Of a stretch of 64,000 nt of DNA, positions 9,175 to 17,933 are shown piece after piece. Each line of letters starts with the position of its first letter. The first letter of the stretch is position 1. The DNA comes from Hymenobacter terrenus. GTDB taxonomy: Bacteria > Bacteroidota > Bacteroidia > Cytophagales > Hymenobacteraceae. Both the position numbers and the translations under genes were made by a program. The stretch covers positions 327,367-391,366 of the forward strand of contig NZ_LATM01000003.1 in assembly GCF_000972495.1 (NCBI RefSeq), given 5' to 3'. Below the pieces are notes generated by a model, which saw only the letters and a list, made by a program, of their open reading frames with translations, made no database searches and was not told where the DNA came from.

Positions 9175-9951
9175 CTATGGCTCGAAATCTCTCCAAATAT
9201 TCGCTACCAATTCTGGCTGCGACACCCATTGCACCCTCGCCGGGTCGTGGGCAAACTGCGTGTAAATCGGCACATCCGGCAACATGTGTAAGTCAGGGTA
9301 GAGGCGGGGTGCCTTCTGAATCAGTTCCGAAGGCTGGTAGTGTGGGTTGGCCTGCCAGTGCAGCTGGTCATTTTCGTCCAGCAGTGGGTACCAGGCCAGG
9401 CCGTGGCGAGCGCGCACGGCATCGTACGCAAAGCCGTATTCCCGGTCGCACCACGCCCCAAACGTGAGCGGTTGCGTAGGGTCGGCCGAAATGGTGGCGT
9501 GGGCCCAGCCGGGCGGCACCACGATAACCTGGCCGGGGCCGGCTGTCACGGCAAAGCAGCGGCCAGGCTCATCGGCGGCATACTCTTGCATGTACACCAC
9601 GGCCCGTCCGGTCCAGATTTCATACACTTCCGGCGGCGACCACCCACTGTGCTGCGATACCTTGTGCACGTGGCCTTGGGACCGCACCGGTTCCTGACCC
9701 AACCGCCCGGCCGCATAGGTCACGGCGCCGAACAGCAGCATCCGGGTCTGCAATTCAGGGCGATGCTCCTGGCAGCCCACATCCATGGCAATGCCGTACA
9801 CCACGGGCGGACCGGCTGCCGCGGGGTCGCGCAGGCTGGCCCGAATTGCGTCGAGGGTGCGGAATTCAGGTTCCGGACCAAACACATTGAGGCCGTAGCG
9901 AAAGCCCAGGTCAGCGGTGGGCTGAATATCGAAGCCGGGAGAAAAGGTCAT
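9175..9951 (-). CDS. cupin-type glucose-6-phosphate isomerase family protein
   Basis: A 258-aa single-cupin protein of the archaeal-type phosphoglucose isomerase family. The metal-site motif is SQGHVHKVSQHSGWSPPEVYEIWTG (two His and the Glu of PEVYE) and the second cupin motif is GQVIVVPPGWAHATIS (last His). The family interconverts glucose 6-phosphate and fructose 6-phosphate with a divalent metal and is unrelated to the common Pgi fold. It is longer than the compact ~190-aa archaeal enzymes. The N-terminal ~60 residues and C-terminal ~70 residues are extra. Its start lies 8 bp after the stop of the mannose-6-phosphate isomerase gene, so the two are probably co-translated. Confidence 0.82.
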   Translation of the reverse strand: MTFSPGFDIQPTADLGFRYGLNVFGPEPEFRTLDAIRASLRDPAAAGPPVVYGIAMDVGCQEHRPELQTRMLLFGAVTYAAGRLGQEPVRSQGHVHKVSQHSGWSPPEVYEIWTGRAVVYMQEYAADEPGRCFAVTAGPGQVIVVPPGWAHATISADPTQPLTFGAWCDREYGFAYDAVRARHGLAWYPLLDENDQLHWQANPHYQPSELIQKAPRLYPDLHMLPDVPIYTQFAHDPARVQWVSQPELVANIWRDFEP

Positions 9952-9959
9952 GTAACAAG

Positions 9960-11858
9960 TTATTTAACGGTCAACAGGCCGTCGCGCTCATCTGACGACG
10001 ATGGCGCCAGAGGATCAATTAACCCGCTTGGTCCAACGAACAATGCGTCGACTTCCAAGATGCTATTCCCCACCGGTGAGGGGGCAGGGATGGGGTGAGT
10101 GCGCACGAAGGCCTTCAGCGTCGCGCATTCCGTTCCTTCGGCTGCGCCATGCGGCCGGATAGTATATTCCCCCACTGCGGCCGGCACGATGAACGTTTCG
10201 GCGTAGTGCACCACAAAGGGCTCGAAAGCGTGGTCCGGACTTTCCACAATAGCCTCGGCACCTTGCACTAGGTTGAGCACGTTCACGCCGCCCCCGGTGT
10301 GATGGGGCACCGTACCCGTAAACCAGTGGCGGCGCGTTTCGATGAATTCGCGCTCGTGCAGGCCCGTGCGCTCCTCGTGCCAGCCGTCGCCTGAGGCTAC
10401 CAGCTCGAAGCGGTTCACCAGGTTTTGCTCGACCCAGGCGGTGGTGCGGTCAGGCTGAATATTGGCCGCGCCGTGGTCCAGGTGAATGGGCCGGGGCCGG
10501 CCATCGAGCCCCAGCCGGGCCCAGTCCCAGAGCTTAAAGGTGAAGATGTAGGGCGTCGCCGATATCTCCAGCACCATACTTCCGGCGCCTGAGCAGTGAA
10601 TGGTGCCGGCCGGTATCAGGAAATGGTCGTGCTTGCGGGCGGGAAATTGGTTGATGTATTTCTCGTCGGGAAACGGCGCGTTTGGCTCCTGCTGCGCCCG
10701 CTGCAGGTCGGCGAGCAGGGCATTATAGTCAGTGCCTTCTTTGAGGCCAAGGTACACTACCGCGCCGGGCTCGGCATCGAGCATGTAGTAGCTCTCATCC
10801 TGCGTATAGGCCATCCCGAATTTGTCCTGGATGTACTCGGTGAGCGGGTGTACTTGCAGCGACAAGTTGCCGCCACCCACGGTATCCAGAAAGTCGAAGC
10901 GAATGGGAAACTCGGTGCCGAAGCGCCCGTGCACAGCCTCGCCCAGCAGCTCGCGCGGGTGCTCAAACACGAGGTTGATGCTCGGTATTTCCACCCGCTC
11001 CTCCCCAAAACCCAGCAGTAAACTATTTTCTTCGGGCACGCAGTCGAAGCACCAGGCGTAGTTGGGTGGGCCGTCGGGCAGGTCGCATACTTCACGCATC
11101 CACTGCCCACCCCAGGGACCAGGGTCAAAGAAGGGCACCACCCGGAAAGGCCGCCGCACGGCCGCCGCCATGCCCACCCGCAAGGCCGTCCCGGTAATTA
11201 GCTTGGGTGTGGCCGCATTGTTGGTATCGAGTAGAAAGTCGGCGCGGCGCAGTACCTGTTTCTTGAGCCGGTCGGCGGCCCGCCAGTCCACAAAATAGGC
11301 CCGCTTGTACTTCAGGCTGGCTTTTTCGGCGAAGTTGGCGCTGCCCAGGTTAGCGATTTCACCCCGGCGCTGGCGCTGCTGAATTTCCCAGCGTGCCAGG
11401 TCGGCGTACACAACTACGGTGGCAGTGGGGGCCAGTAGCGTGGCGCCAGTGCCCAGCACGATTACCAGCCCGCCAGTGGCCTGGGCCAGTAGGTCGCGGG
11501 CACCTTCCAGCTTGGCCGGGTCAAAGAAATCAGCCACTGTCAGCCCATTGAGCCGGCCAAAAACGGGGTCATCGGTGAGTGGCCCGGCCACTAGCGTGTC
11601 GATGGTGCCCGTGGGCAGGTATAATTCATCCACCACCACACAATGGGCTGGTTCCAGCGCCCCCACCAACTCCTGCTGCAGGGCCACCAGATTGGTGCCG
11701 GGGTAGCATTCGACGGCTAGCACCAGCGGCCGGCCGGTTGGCCGCGGGGCAGCGTTTAGTGCGGCCTGCAGCGTTTCGCCAATGGCCAGCCAGCCAGTTT
11801 GGCAAGCCGCTTTGTCGGCGGCAACGGGGATAAAGGGCACTTTATCGTAGCTGGACAT
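9960..11858 (-). CDS. class I mannose-6-phosphate isomerase with kinase-like N-terminal extension
   Basis: A 632-aa protein in two parts. Residues ~285-620 form a class I (cupin) mannose-6-phosphate isomerase, which converts mannose 6-phosphate to fructose 6-phosphate with zinc. The metal motif NLSLQVHP, a downstream ESYYMLD and IPAGTIHCSG are present. Residues ~1-210 resemble a uridine-kinase-like P-loop fold: a beta strand RPLVLAVE, then CYPGTN where a Walker A loop should be, VVVDELYLPTG in the place of the kinase DD-Y motif, and VVYADLARWEIQQRQRR. The P-loop lacks the GKS/T residues, so the extension is probably not an active kinase. Class I isomerases are usually 300-420 aa. The gene sits between two cupin glucose-6-phosphate isomerase genes. 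Confidence 0.85.
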   Translation of the reverse strand: MSSYDKVPFIPVAADKAACQTGWLAIGETLQAALNAAPRPTGRPLVLAVECYPGTNLVALQQELVGALEPAHCVVVDELYLPTGTIDTLVAGPLTDDPVFGRLNGLTVADFFDPAKLEGARDLLAQATGGLVIVLGTGATLLAPTATVVVYADLARWEIQQRQRRGEIANLGSANFAEKASLKYKRAYFVDWRAADRLKKQVLRRADFLLDTNNAATPKLITGTALRVGMAAAVRRPFRVVPFFDPGPWGGQWMREVCDLPDGPPNYAWCFDCVPEENSLLLGFGEERVEIPSINLVFEHPRELLGEAVHGRFGTEFPIRFDFLDTVGGGNLSLQVHPLTEYIQDKFGMAYTQDESYYMLDAEPGAVVYLGLKEGTDYNALLADLQRAQQEPNAPFPDEKYINQFPARKHDHFLIPAGTIHCSGAGSMVLEISATPYIFTFKLWDWARLGLDGRPRPIHLDHGAANIQPDRTTAWVEQNLVNRFELVASGDGWHEERTGLHEREFIETRRHWFTGTVPHHTGGGVNVLNLVQGAEAIVESPDHAFEPFVVHYAETFIVPAAVGEYTIRPHGAAEGTECATLKAFVRTHPIPAPSPVGNSILEVDALFVGPSGLIDPLAPSSSDERDGLLTVK

Positions 11859-12017
11859 TTCGCATCTAAATTTAAAAATCAGGAGTATTGAGCGAATATT
11901 GATGAAAGCTGTTTAGTTGCTCAGCGTAAGCAAAAGCCGGCGGCTTGGTGCCTTCGAGTAAATCCTATGCAGCCTTAAAAAATGGAAGTAGTAGCGAGGG
12001 AGAACCACAGCTGACTT

Positions 12018-12584
12018 CTAATTCGGAATTAATTCCGGCTTGCCATTTACCGCTCGCATGCGGGCGCCAAAGCCTTGGTTGACAATGGTTTCGTAGTCAT
12101 GTCCGGCATCCGAGGGCCAGCAGGCGAGAAAGGAGAGCACCGTGTCACCGGTATTTGCTACGCGGTGAGCCGTGCGGCCAGGAATGTAGTGCACCGAGCC
12201 GGGATGCATGACCTCATGCCACGTGTGGCCCGCTTCGTCCATCAGAATCAGGGCACCATGGCCTTGCACGGTGGTGTAGTATTCGGCGCGGTCGCGCTGG
12301 GCATGGAAGTGGCCCTTCGTCATGAAATACTCGTCACCCACCAGACCAGGCTCGATAAAGGTATTGCCCCAGAACAATCCGCCCTGGGTGCCTTCAGGTA
12401 CGGGCAAGTAGAGTTGTACGCGGTAAGCAAGCTGGTTGGGCGGCAGCGCTTGACGGGCCGCCTCATCTAAGAAAACACCCGCTAAATCGGCTAGGTTGCG
12501 GCTGCTTTCCGCCACGGCAGAGCCATTGAGACGGCCGGTAGTAAAATCAACGGTAACGGGCATAAAGGCGGGTGTGAAGGACAA
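12018..12584 (-). CDS. compact cupin-type glucose-6-phosphate isomerase
   Basis: A 188-aa protein with the size and motifs of archaeal-type cupin phosphoglucose isomerase: LFWGNTFIEPGLVGDEYFMT, KGHFHAQRDRAEYYTTVQG (two His and the Glu), PGSVHYIPGRTAHRVANTGD (final His) and CWPSDAGHDYETI. All expected metal ligands are there, so it should catalyse glucose 6-phosphate/fructose 6-phosphate exchange. It is the first gene of the isomerase group. A 159-bp spacer separates it from the mannose-6-phosphate isomerase gene, so a second promoter may lie there. A 10-bp palindrome TTATCGATAA at 12669-12678, ~90 bp upstream, is a candidate operator. Confidence 0.9.
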   Translation of the reverse strand: MSFTPAFMPVTVDFTTGRLNGSAVAESSRNLADLAGVFLDEAARQALPPNQLAYRVQLYLPVPEGTQGGLFWGNTFIEPGLVGDEYFMTKGHFHAQRDRAEYYTTVQGHGALILMDEAGHTWHEVMHPGSVHYIPGRTAHRVANTGDTVLSFLACWPSDAGHDYETIVNQGFGARMRAVNGKPELIPN

Positions 12585-13576
12585 TGGATAACTAACTCAT
12601 CCCTTCTTGTGGCAAAGGATGCTCGATTGTTGATTGTTTAGAGTGCAAACGTGCAAAATATTTTCGATTTATCGATAAGAATTTCGTGTCTGCTCGGAGT
12701 TATAAGCAGAAAACGGCAGTGTTTAATTGATGGTTCGCGTTTTTAAATAGCTGGTATTGATAATACTGCTGTATTAACTGTTGTTTATACAGTATTGCGC
12801 TATTCCAATCTGGAATTCGGCAGCATCTTAGCATTTACAAGGGAGCCGGCCCGAGCATCTGGCCCGCCTTGATGACTTCCCGGGCCGTAGCTGGGTGAGC
12901 AGGACTACAATTGCTGATAGATAAGCGGTGGCCCTGATTCAAGCGGCCAGATATACAATCGTATTTATTGCTTCAAGTACTTCACACTGCTGTCACGCCA
13001 CCGGTAGCACAACGACAGACTGAAGCAGTGTAGCGCCGCCTTGTTGGCGGTCTTGGTGCCAGGAAAGAGGACTTGCGACCCTCCCGAAGTTCTGCCAGTA
13101 ATAGGGGGAGCCGGCTCTAGCAAGGCCTAAGGCCGTGAGTACTGGCAAGAGAAGAATGAGAATGTTCAAAAAGGGGTGGGCATCCACCGGAAACTTGAAT
13201 TTGGCGCTAATATGTTGTTGGATGGCGTAACGTCTGCGGATGAATGATGTGCACGACCCAACCGTATTATCGGCCACCGTTGGCAGCTGAGAAATAGGCC
13301 CCTTCTTTTGCTAGAAGACCAGGTCGAGGAAATCGTTAGGCGGAAGTCGTTTTAAATCAGCACTATTGTTCCAAGTACAAGTCTGTACGATGCCGCTGGT
13401 AAAGAACTGCCTCACTTACCTACCAGCGGTTCTCGGGTTGGTAGACGTGTGCCCCTACAGGGTCGTACGCGGCAGAGCCCGCCCTACCGCGTACGACCCC
13501 GATTCGCTTGATGCGCGAAGCCTCAGGGGCGGGGAGCCGAACGAACAACCGCACACAAACCGGAGAACCGCTCTGA
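12585..13576. other. long intergenic region with possible gene remnant
   Basis: Nearly 1 kb without a convincing gene. 12600-12830 is AT-rich promoter-like sequence for the minus-strand isomerase genes. On the minus strand, 12835 to ~12970 is an open frame with no start codon ending in ATAREVIKAGQMLGPAPL, which reads like the tail of a lost protein. A 94-aa frame at 12993-13277 has no recognisable family. From ~13455 to 13576 lie an inverted repeat around GGGTCGTACGCGG and an element, on the minus strand, with AGAGCGGTTCTC and GGCTTCGCGCATCAAGCGAA. That element recurs near 34.65 kb. Confidence 0.4.
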
Positions 13577-14152
13577 CTAGGAGGCTGGCGTGACTTTCTC
13601 CAGGGCTGGTACGGGCGGTTCCGTGAGCAAGGCGGATGTACCCAAAAAATGGTCGGGGTTGCGTAGTGCGTCGTATGCGGCGATGGTGCTGGCAAAGCAG
13701 GTCCAGGCCGTGATTGGCAGGTAGGCGTTGGGCAGCTTATCGTCGCCGGTGCGGCGGGCTAATACCAGGCTGGCCACTGAGGCAGCCGTATCAGTCAGGG
13801 TCCACACGGCGCTGAGCACGGGGCTGCGCAAGCCGAAATACGCTATTCCATACGTCACGAAATCAACCCACAGCACGGCTTGCAGAGCCAGCAGCTCACG
13901 GCGGTGAGGCAGATTGCGTGGGGCGTTGAGGAGCCGCAGCCCACCCCAGGTGAGGGCCAGGTTGTTCAGGGGCCAGATGATGGGAAAAGTGACGGCCGGC
14001 GGCGCCCACACGGGCAGCTTCTCGCTTTCGTAGAATTTGTCTCGCTCGCGGCTTTTGCGCCGGCCCGCGGTGAGGGCCCCCACGGCCGTGATGCCACCGA
14101 GAAACAAGGCGCCGTGCCACCAGCGGTAGCGAGGAGCGGTGGTTGCTTTCAT
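13577..14152 (-). CDS. TspO/MBR family protein
   Basis: A 191-aa inner-membrane protein with five predicted helices. The diagnostic TspO stretch is KLPVWAPPAVTFPIIWPLNN, matching the family pattern of a proline-rich W-x-P-P loop followed by a helix with W. A later helix contains LPNAYLPITAWTCFAST. TspO proteins bind tetrapyrroles and take part in stress and light responses; no ligand can be inferred here. It is ~30 residues longer than the typical 160 aa, from both ends. It stands alone. The stop abuts a dispersed repeat and the start lies close to a 42-bp-arm inverted repeat. Confidence 0.82.
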   Translation of the reverse strand: MKATTAPRYRWWHGALFLGGITAVGALTAGRRKSRERDKFYESEKLPVWAPPAVTFPIIWPLNNLALTWGGLRLLNAPRNLPHRRELLALQAVLWVDFVTYGIAYFGLRSPVLSAVWTLTDTAASVASLVLARRTGDDKLPNAYLPITAWTCFASTIAAYDALRNPDHFLGTSALLTEPPVPALEKVTPAS

Positions 14153-14166
14153 ATTAGCTTATTATT

Positions 14167-14296
14167 CAAATTGGGGCGTAGTCGCGTAGCGACAATCGAT
14201 TGGTAGAGACCTATACAGGCATTCTATTACCGCTACGCGGCTTTTAGCCATTTGTTCTACCAACTGATTGTCGCTATGCGACTACGCCCCAACTTA
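14167..14296. repeat. long imperfect inverted repeat (~40-bp arms)
   Basis: The left arm 14168-14209 (core TTGGGGCGTAGTCGCGTAGC) and the right arm 14254-14295 (core GCTATGCGACTACGCCCCAA) are reverse complements over ~42 bp with about five mismatches; the middle is ~45 bp. The element sits just upstream of the TspO start, between it and the decayed outer-membrane gene. The size and shape suit a MITE-like or REP-like element, but no target duplication was identified. Confidence 0.7.
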
Positions 14297-14366
14297 GGTC
14301 TGCCAGGCTTACCGTCATTCAGAAGGCGTTGCGTTCACGCGCGCGTTTCTTGTTACTTGACGCATC

Positions 14367-15236
14367 TTACCACTCCCAGGCTACGCCCACTGTGTATTGG
14401 TTACCCGAATACACGTTGCGCAGCTTGCCGAAACCCGAAGCCCAGTCGGCCGTGGCCGAGAGATTCTTGGTGAAATTGTAGCTGGCCCCCAGCCCGGCGG
14501 TGGAGTAGGCCACTCCCTCACCCAGGCCAATGGTACCAAATTTAGCGAGGTTGGGCGCGCTCACTTTGTCTAGGGTGCTGGCCGTGGCCGTTATCCAAAC
14601 CTTGTCGAAAAACTTGTAGCCCAGCTGGGCGCCATAGGTATACTGATCAATGAAGCCGCCGGTGCGCTTATTGTAGCCGGCGCTCAGCGTGAAGAAAGCA
14701 GGCAGTTGGCCCAGGCTGTACGAGAGGGAAGCGCGGGTCTAGATGTTCCACTCGCCGTCGCCGGTGGGCAGGCGCAGCACGATGCTGGGGTCCGTTTTGC
14801 TGCGACCAAACACGTTGGGGTTGCCCAAGGGGGCCTCCACGGCCACGGCCACGGCCACGGCTAGCGGCCATTTTCCCGTCAGCACCCCGTAGCGCAGGCC
14901 GATTTCGGGGTCGCCCACGCCCTGGCCGGGGGTGAGGTTGGGGAAAGTAGCGCGCCGGAAAAACGGAAAATTCAAGGTCGCCTCCAACCGGTCGGTGAGG
15001 CCATATTCGCCATAGATGCCGTACACCTGCTGCTGAAAGCGGGCCGTTTCGATGGTGCCGCCCGTGAGCGGGTGGTAGCGGTCGGTGTTGACGGTAGTCA
15101 GGCCGACTTTCACGTAGCCTTTCTTCTTCTTACGGGTCCAGCCCCCGCTGGCAAGGCGGGGGGGCTAGCCAGCAGCCACAGGGCTAGCAGCAAAAGTTGG
15201 CGCGACTGGGATAGGAAGCAGTCGTTCTGAAAACAT
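14367..15236 (-). pseudogene. decayed outer-membrane beta-barrel (transporter/MetA-like) gene
   Basis: One reading frame covers 15113-14367 but is cut by TAG at 14741-14739, between GEWNI and TRASLSYSLGQ; a CAG to TAG change would explain it. The start is also broken. A hydrophobic signal-like stretch (QLLLLALWLLAS) is in another frame, out of phase across a run of seven G at ~15168-15174 and again near a run of four T after the ATG at 15236. The conserved parts (RLEATLNFPFFRR, GVGDPEIGLRYGVL, C-terminal TVGVAWEW) look like an outer-membrane transporter of the phenol-MetA type. A GGCCAC-type hexamer repeat (~14837-14861) encodes AVAVAVAV. Three lesions make sequencing error an unlikely full explanation. 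Confidence 0.75.
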
Positions 15237-15238
15237 GA

Positions 15239-15698
15239 TTATTTCAGTGGGGCCGCTCCAAAATTGTATTCTGCTACTTCGCAGTGAATGATGACGTGCG
15301 TAAAGCCCGCGGCAGTACCCGGAATGGCCAGCGTCTGCGCCCCATCGCGGGTGACGGTGCCCACGCGCAGCACATTCGTTGGATCGGCCTTCCGTTGCAC
15401 CCGAACCAAGCCATTGGATTTGGCCAGGTGTACACCCAGCGAGCTGGTGTGGAAGTCGGTGCGGAAGTCAGGAGCGAAGCGCACGAACTCCGCGCCGGCT
15501 GCGTCGCGCTCAATCGCTACCATGCCGCTGCTCTGCACTCCTCCCTGGGAACATGGTGCCCGTGCGAAGGGTAGCCGTACCAGTGACCGTAGTAGGAGTT
15601 GACAGCGGCTCTGGGTCGACCACTTTCTTGTTACAGGAATTCAAGCCCACATTCGGGCCCAGAAAAAACAGCAGCGAAATTCGGTTAGAGAAGCGCAT
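15239..15698 (-). pseudogene. frameshifted DM13-domain lipoprotein gene
   Basis: The first part (15698 to ~15540) encodes a signal with a Cys (LNSCNKK), a linker and TVTGTATLRTGT, the opening of a DM13 domain. The rest (15538-15239) continues in a different frame with AAGAEFVRFAPDFRTDFH, LGVHLAKSN and THVIIHCEVAEYNFGAAPL, the conserved body of DM13, a small domain proposed to act in electron transfer. The frame is lost at about 15510-15560. The stop lies 2 bp before the start of the decayed outer-membrane gene, so both were one operon and both are broken. If the frameshift is an assembly error, this would be an intact ~145-aa lipoprotein. Confidence 0.7.
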
Positions 15699-15921
15699 AA
15701 GACAGGGTGTTTAGGATGATGAAAAATTTACTAATAGCTTATTAAGCTGTTGGTGGCGGGCAGCAGCCGAGTGGTGGACAGAGGAAGACACTGGACGTAG
15801 TGCCTGGGCCACGGACAACTATGATGGCACAGGTTATCAGTTGCTGGTGACTCGATGCTGTGGTCATTTGGTTTCCTCATGGGTACCTGTCAGGTAGAAA
15901 ATACAAGAAAGCAGCCGGAAC

Positions 15922-16734
15922 TTACAGCTTGATTCCCGGATGTAAGGCCTGTGCGCTCAGCGGCAAGCTGGCTGCGCCCACAATGTGACGCGAGTTCTTT
16001 TCCTGCACCAGTACCACGGCGCGCAGGTTCTGGCTTTTCCATTGGCCGTCCAGGGCTAGTGAAGTCGTGGCGTTGAAAGTACCATCGGCAGCTACCGGGC
16101 CGAGGGAGCGCAGAGCGCGCACTACGGCGGCGTGGCGCAGCAGGCGGCCCGAATTTTCGCCCCGGCCTACTTGGCTCGAAAGGCCGGCTTCGGTGAGTAC
16201 TAGCAGAACCTCAGCGGAGTTGGTGCCAGTGGGCAGGGAGGTCACGTGCACAGTGAGCGCGCCATTGGCGGCGCGGGTCACGCCCACCGTGGCGCGGGGC
16301 GCTTTGGCAGCCTTCAGCACAGTGGCATCCAACTCTCCGCGGCGGCTGCCCACGAACTCATATTGCCCGTTCACCACGGCTTGCGGCGTGTAGGAGCCTT
16401 CGCCAAACCCCTTGGCGTACTCGCGCTGCCGTTCGGTGAAGACGGCCGACGAGAACGGGTCTTTCCAGCCCAGACGGTTCCAGTAGTCTACATGCTGGCT
16501 GAGGGCAATGACTTCGACGCCGGCCAGCGACTGACTGGTTTCCAGCTCACGCAGCGCCGCATCGGCAGACGGACAGCTGGAGCAGCCTTCGGAGGTAAAT
16601 AGCTCCACTACCACTGGCACATTGCCCACGCCGGTATTAGGCGTGACCGGCCGGCTGGCCATGCGGGAGCCAACCAATGCCGCCATCGAAGCAACCATAA
16701 GCAAGGATATGATAGCGAATATGATACGTTTCAT
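15922..16734 (-). CDS. DUF1223 thioredoxin-like exported protein
   Basis: A 270-aa protein with an N-terminal membrane or signal segment (residues ~5-24) and the DUF1223 hallmark VVELFTSEGCSSCPSAD, a thioredoxin-like strand-turn with a CxxC motif. SQHVDYWNRLGWKDPFSS and YTPQAVVNGQYEFVGSRR follow as usual. The C-terminal ~110 residues form a beta-rich domain. The family's reaction is unknown; the CxxC suggests a redox role in the periplasm. The gene stands alone upstream of the decayed DM13/outer-membrane pair. Confidence 0.88.
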   Translation of the reverse strand: MKRIIFAIISLLMVASMAALVGSRMASRPVTPNTGVGNVPVVVELFTSEGCSSCPSADAALRELETSQSLAGVEVIALSQHVDYWNRLGWKDPFSSAVFTERQREYAKGFGEGSYTPQAVVNGQYEFVGSRRGELDATVLKAAKAPRATVGVTRAANGALTVHVTSLPTGTNSAEVLLVLTEAGLSSQVGRGENSGRLLRHAAVVRALRSLGPVAADGTFNATTSLALDGQWKSQNLRAVVLVQEKNSRHIVGAASLPLSAQALHPGIKL

Positions 16735-17163
16735 AGCTAAGGAAAGCGATAAGTAAAAGCGAAAGGAAACTTGTTGGGCTTCTGACAGGCTGGACGCGGG
16801 AAGAGGGATAACCTTGCAGCCGGCGCGAAAAAAGTTTATCAGCGAGGAGTGGAAATAAGCAGGAGGGAGGCTAAAGTCTGCATGGCTCGGAGACTGGAGA
16901 GCCGTGCGCCCATTGCGTGGTCCGCCATGTTCGACATGCGCTGCGTTTGGGTCTTACAGGTTATTTTTAGCTAAAAAAAAGTGTGGGGAACCCTTGTAAG
17001 GAGCGCCGTCTTCTCACGTCAGGTATCTCGTAGCTCCGGTGGAGCTAGCTGCCTGCTGGCCGCTCTTTTTCTATTCGTCCCATCTTCGTGCTGGTGCTTC
17101 CGGTCTGCTGCGGAGCTTTTGTTTGCATCAACTTCTTGTCTTCTCACCATTAGACTATTCATT
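16735..17163. other. divergent intergenic region
   Basis: This 429-bp stretch separates the divergent DUF1223 and cytochrome b genes and must carry both promoters. A plus-strand open frame runs through it from 16981 into the cytochrome gene, but it reads as Ser/Cys-rich noise. I saw no palindromic operator or clean -7 element. Confidence 0.5.
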
Positions 17164-17892
17164 ATGAAAGTCGTCGTCGAAAAGCACCCACTGGCTATCC
17201 GTTGGTTTCATTGGGTCAATTTCCCCGTGCTCGCCCTGATGATTTGGAGCGGAATGTGGATTTATTGGGCCAACGATGTGTACCGGCTCGGCTGGGGCAA
17301 TACCACGTTGTTCAAGTTCTTCCCCACCTCATTTTACCGGGCCTTTCATATCGACCATAAGCTGGCCCAGGGCATGAGCTGGCACTTCGTGCTGATGTGG
17401 GTGTTCTTCCTAAATGGCCTGCTGTACGTGCTCTACACGGTTTTCTCGGGCGAGTGGCGCTACCTGCTGCCCAACCGGCATTCCTTCAGGGAAGCCATTC
17501 AGGTCACGCTCCACGACCTGGGCCTGCGCAAGGAGCATCCGCCCATCCGCAAATTCAACGGAGCCCAGCAGATTGCCTACACCAGCGTGGTGCTGATGGG
17601 ACTGGGGTCGGTGCTCACGGGGCTGGCTATTTACAAGCCCACGCAGCTTGGCTGGCTCACCACCTTGCTCGGCGGCTATGAGTTTGCCCGCATTATACAC
17701 TTCGCCCTCACCATCGGCTACGTGCTGTTTTTCCTGGTACACATCGCCCAGGTAGTGCGGGCGGGCTGGAATAACTTCCAGGCCATGGTCGCCGGCTTCG
17801 AGATTCAGGAGGTGAGCCCGGCCATGGGGGAGGTAACGAGCGGCCCCACAGCCCTGCCTGCTGCCGATTCCTCACAAAAGATAAATCGCTAA
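17164..17892 (+). CDS. cytochrome b/b6-domain membrane subunit
   Basis: A ~242-aa four-helix membrane protein of the Ni-hydrogenase/thiosulfate-reductase cytochrome b type. Candidate heme ligands are His in AIRWFHWVNF (helix 1), HKLAQGMSWHFVLMW (helix 2), IIHFALTIG (helix 3) and FLVHIAQVV (helix 4). ATG at 17164 is preferred to 16981 because the upstream 61 residues lack family similarity. The molybdoenzyme gene starts 41 bp downstream; the pair resembles a membrane cytochrome plus periplasmic Mo enzyme, as in MsrQ-MsrP, though this cytochrome is of a different family from MsrQ. It should pass electrons between the quinone pool and its partner. Confidence 0.88.
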   Translation: MKVVVEKHPLAIRWFHWVNFPVLALMIWSGMWIYWANDVYRLGWGNTTLFKFFPTSFYRAFHIDHKLAQGMSWHFVLMWVFFLNGLLYVLYTVFSGEWRYLLPNRHSFREAIQVTLHDLGLRKEHPPIRKFNGAQQIAYTSVVLMGLGSVLTGLAIYKPTQLGWLTTLLGGYEFARIIHFALTIGYVLFFLVHIAQVVRAGWNNFQAMVAGFEIQEVSPAMGEVTSGPTALPAADSSQKINR

Positions 17893-17933
17893 GTAGCTGC
17901 TGGCTAGCAGCTACTTATAAATAGCCTGTTCCC

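Noticed and set aside
12993..13277. 94-aa minus-strand frame
   Set aside because: Odd composition, no recognisable motif, no neighbour on the same transcript; treated as chance.
16981..17163. N-terminal extension of the cytochrome b gene
   Set aside because: The added 61 residues are not part of the family and would include the promoter region.
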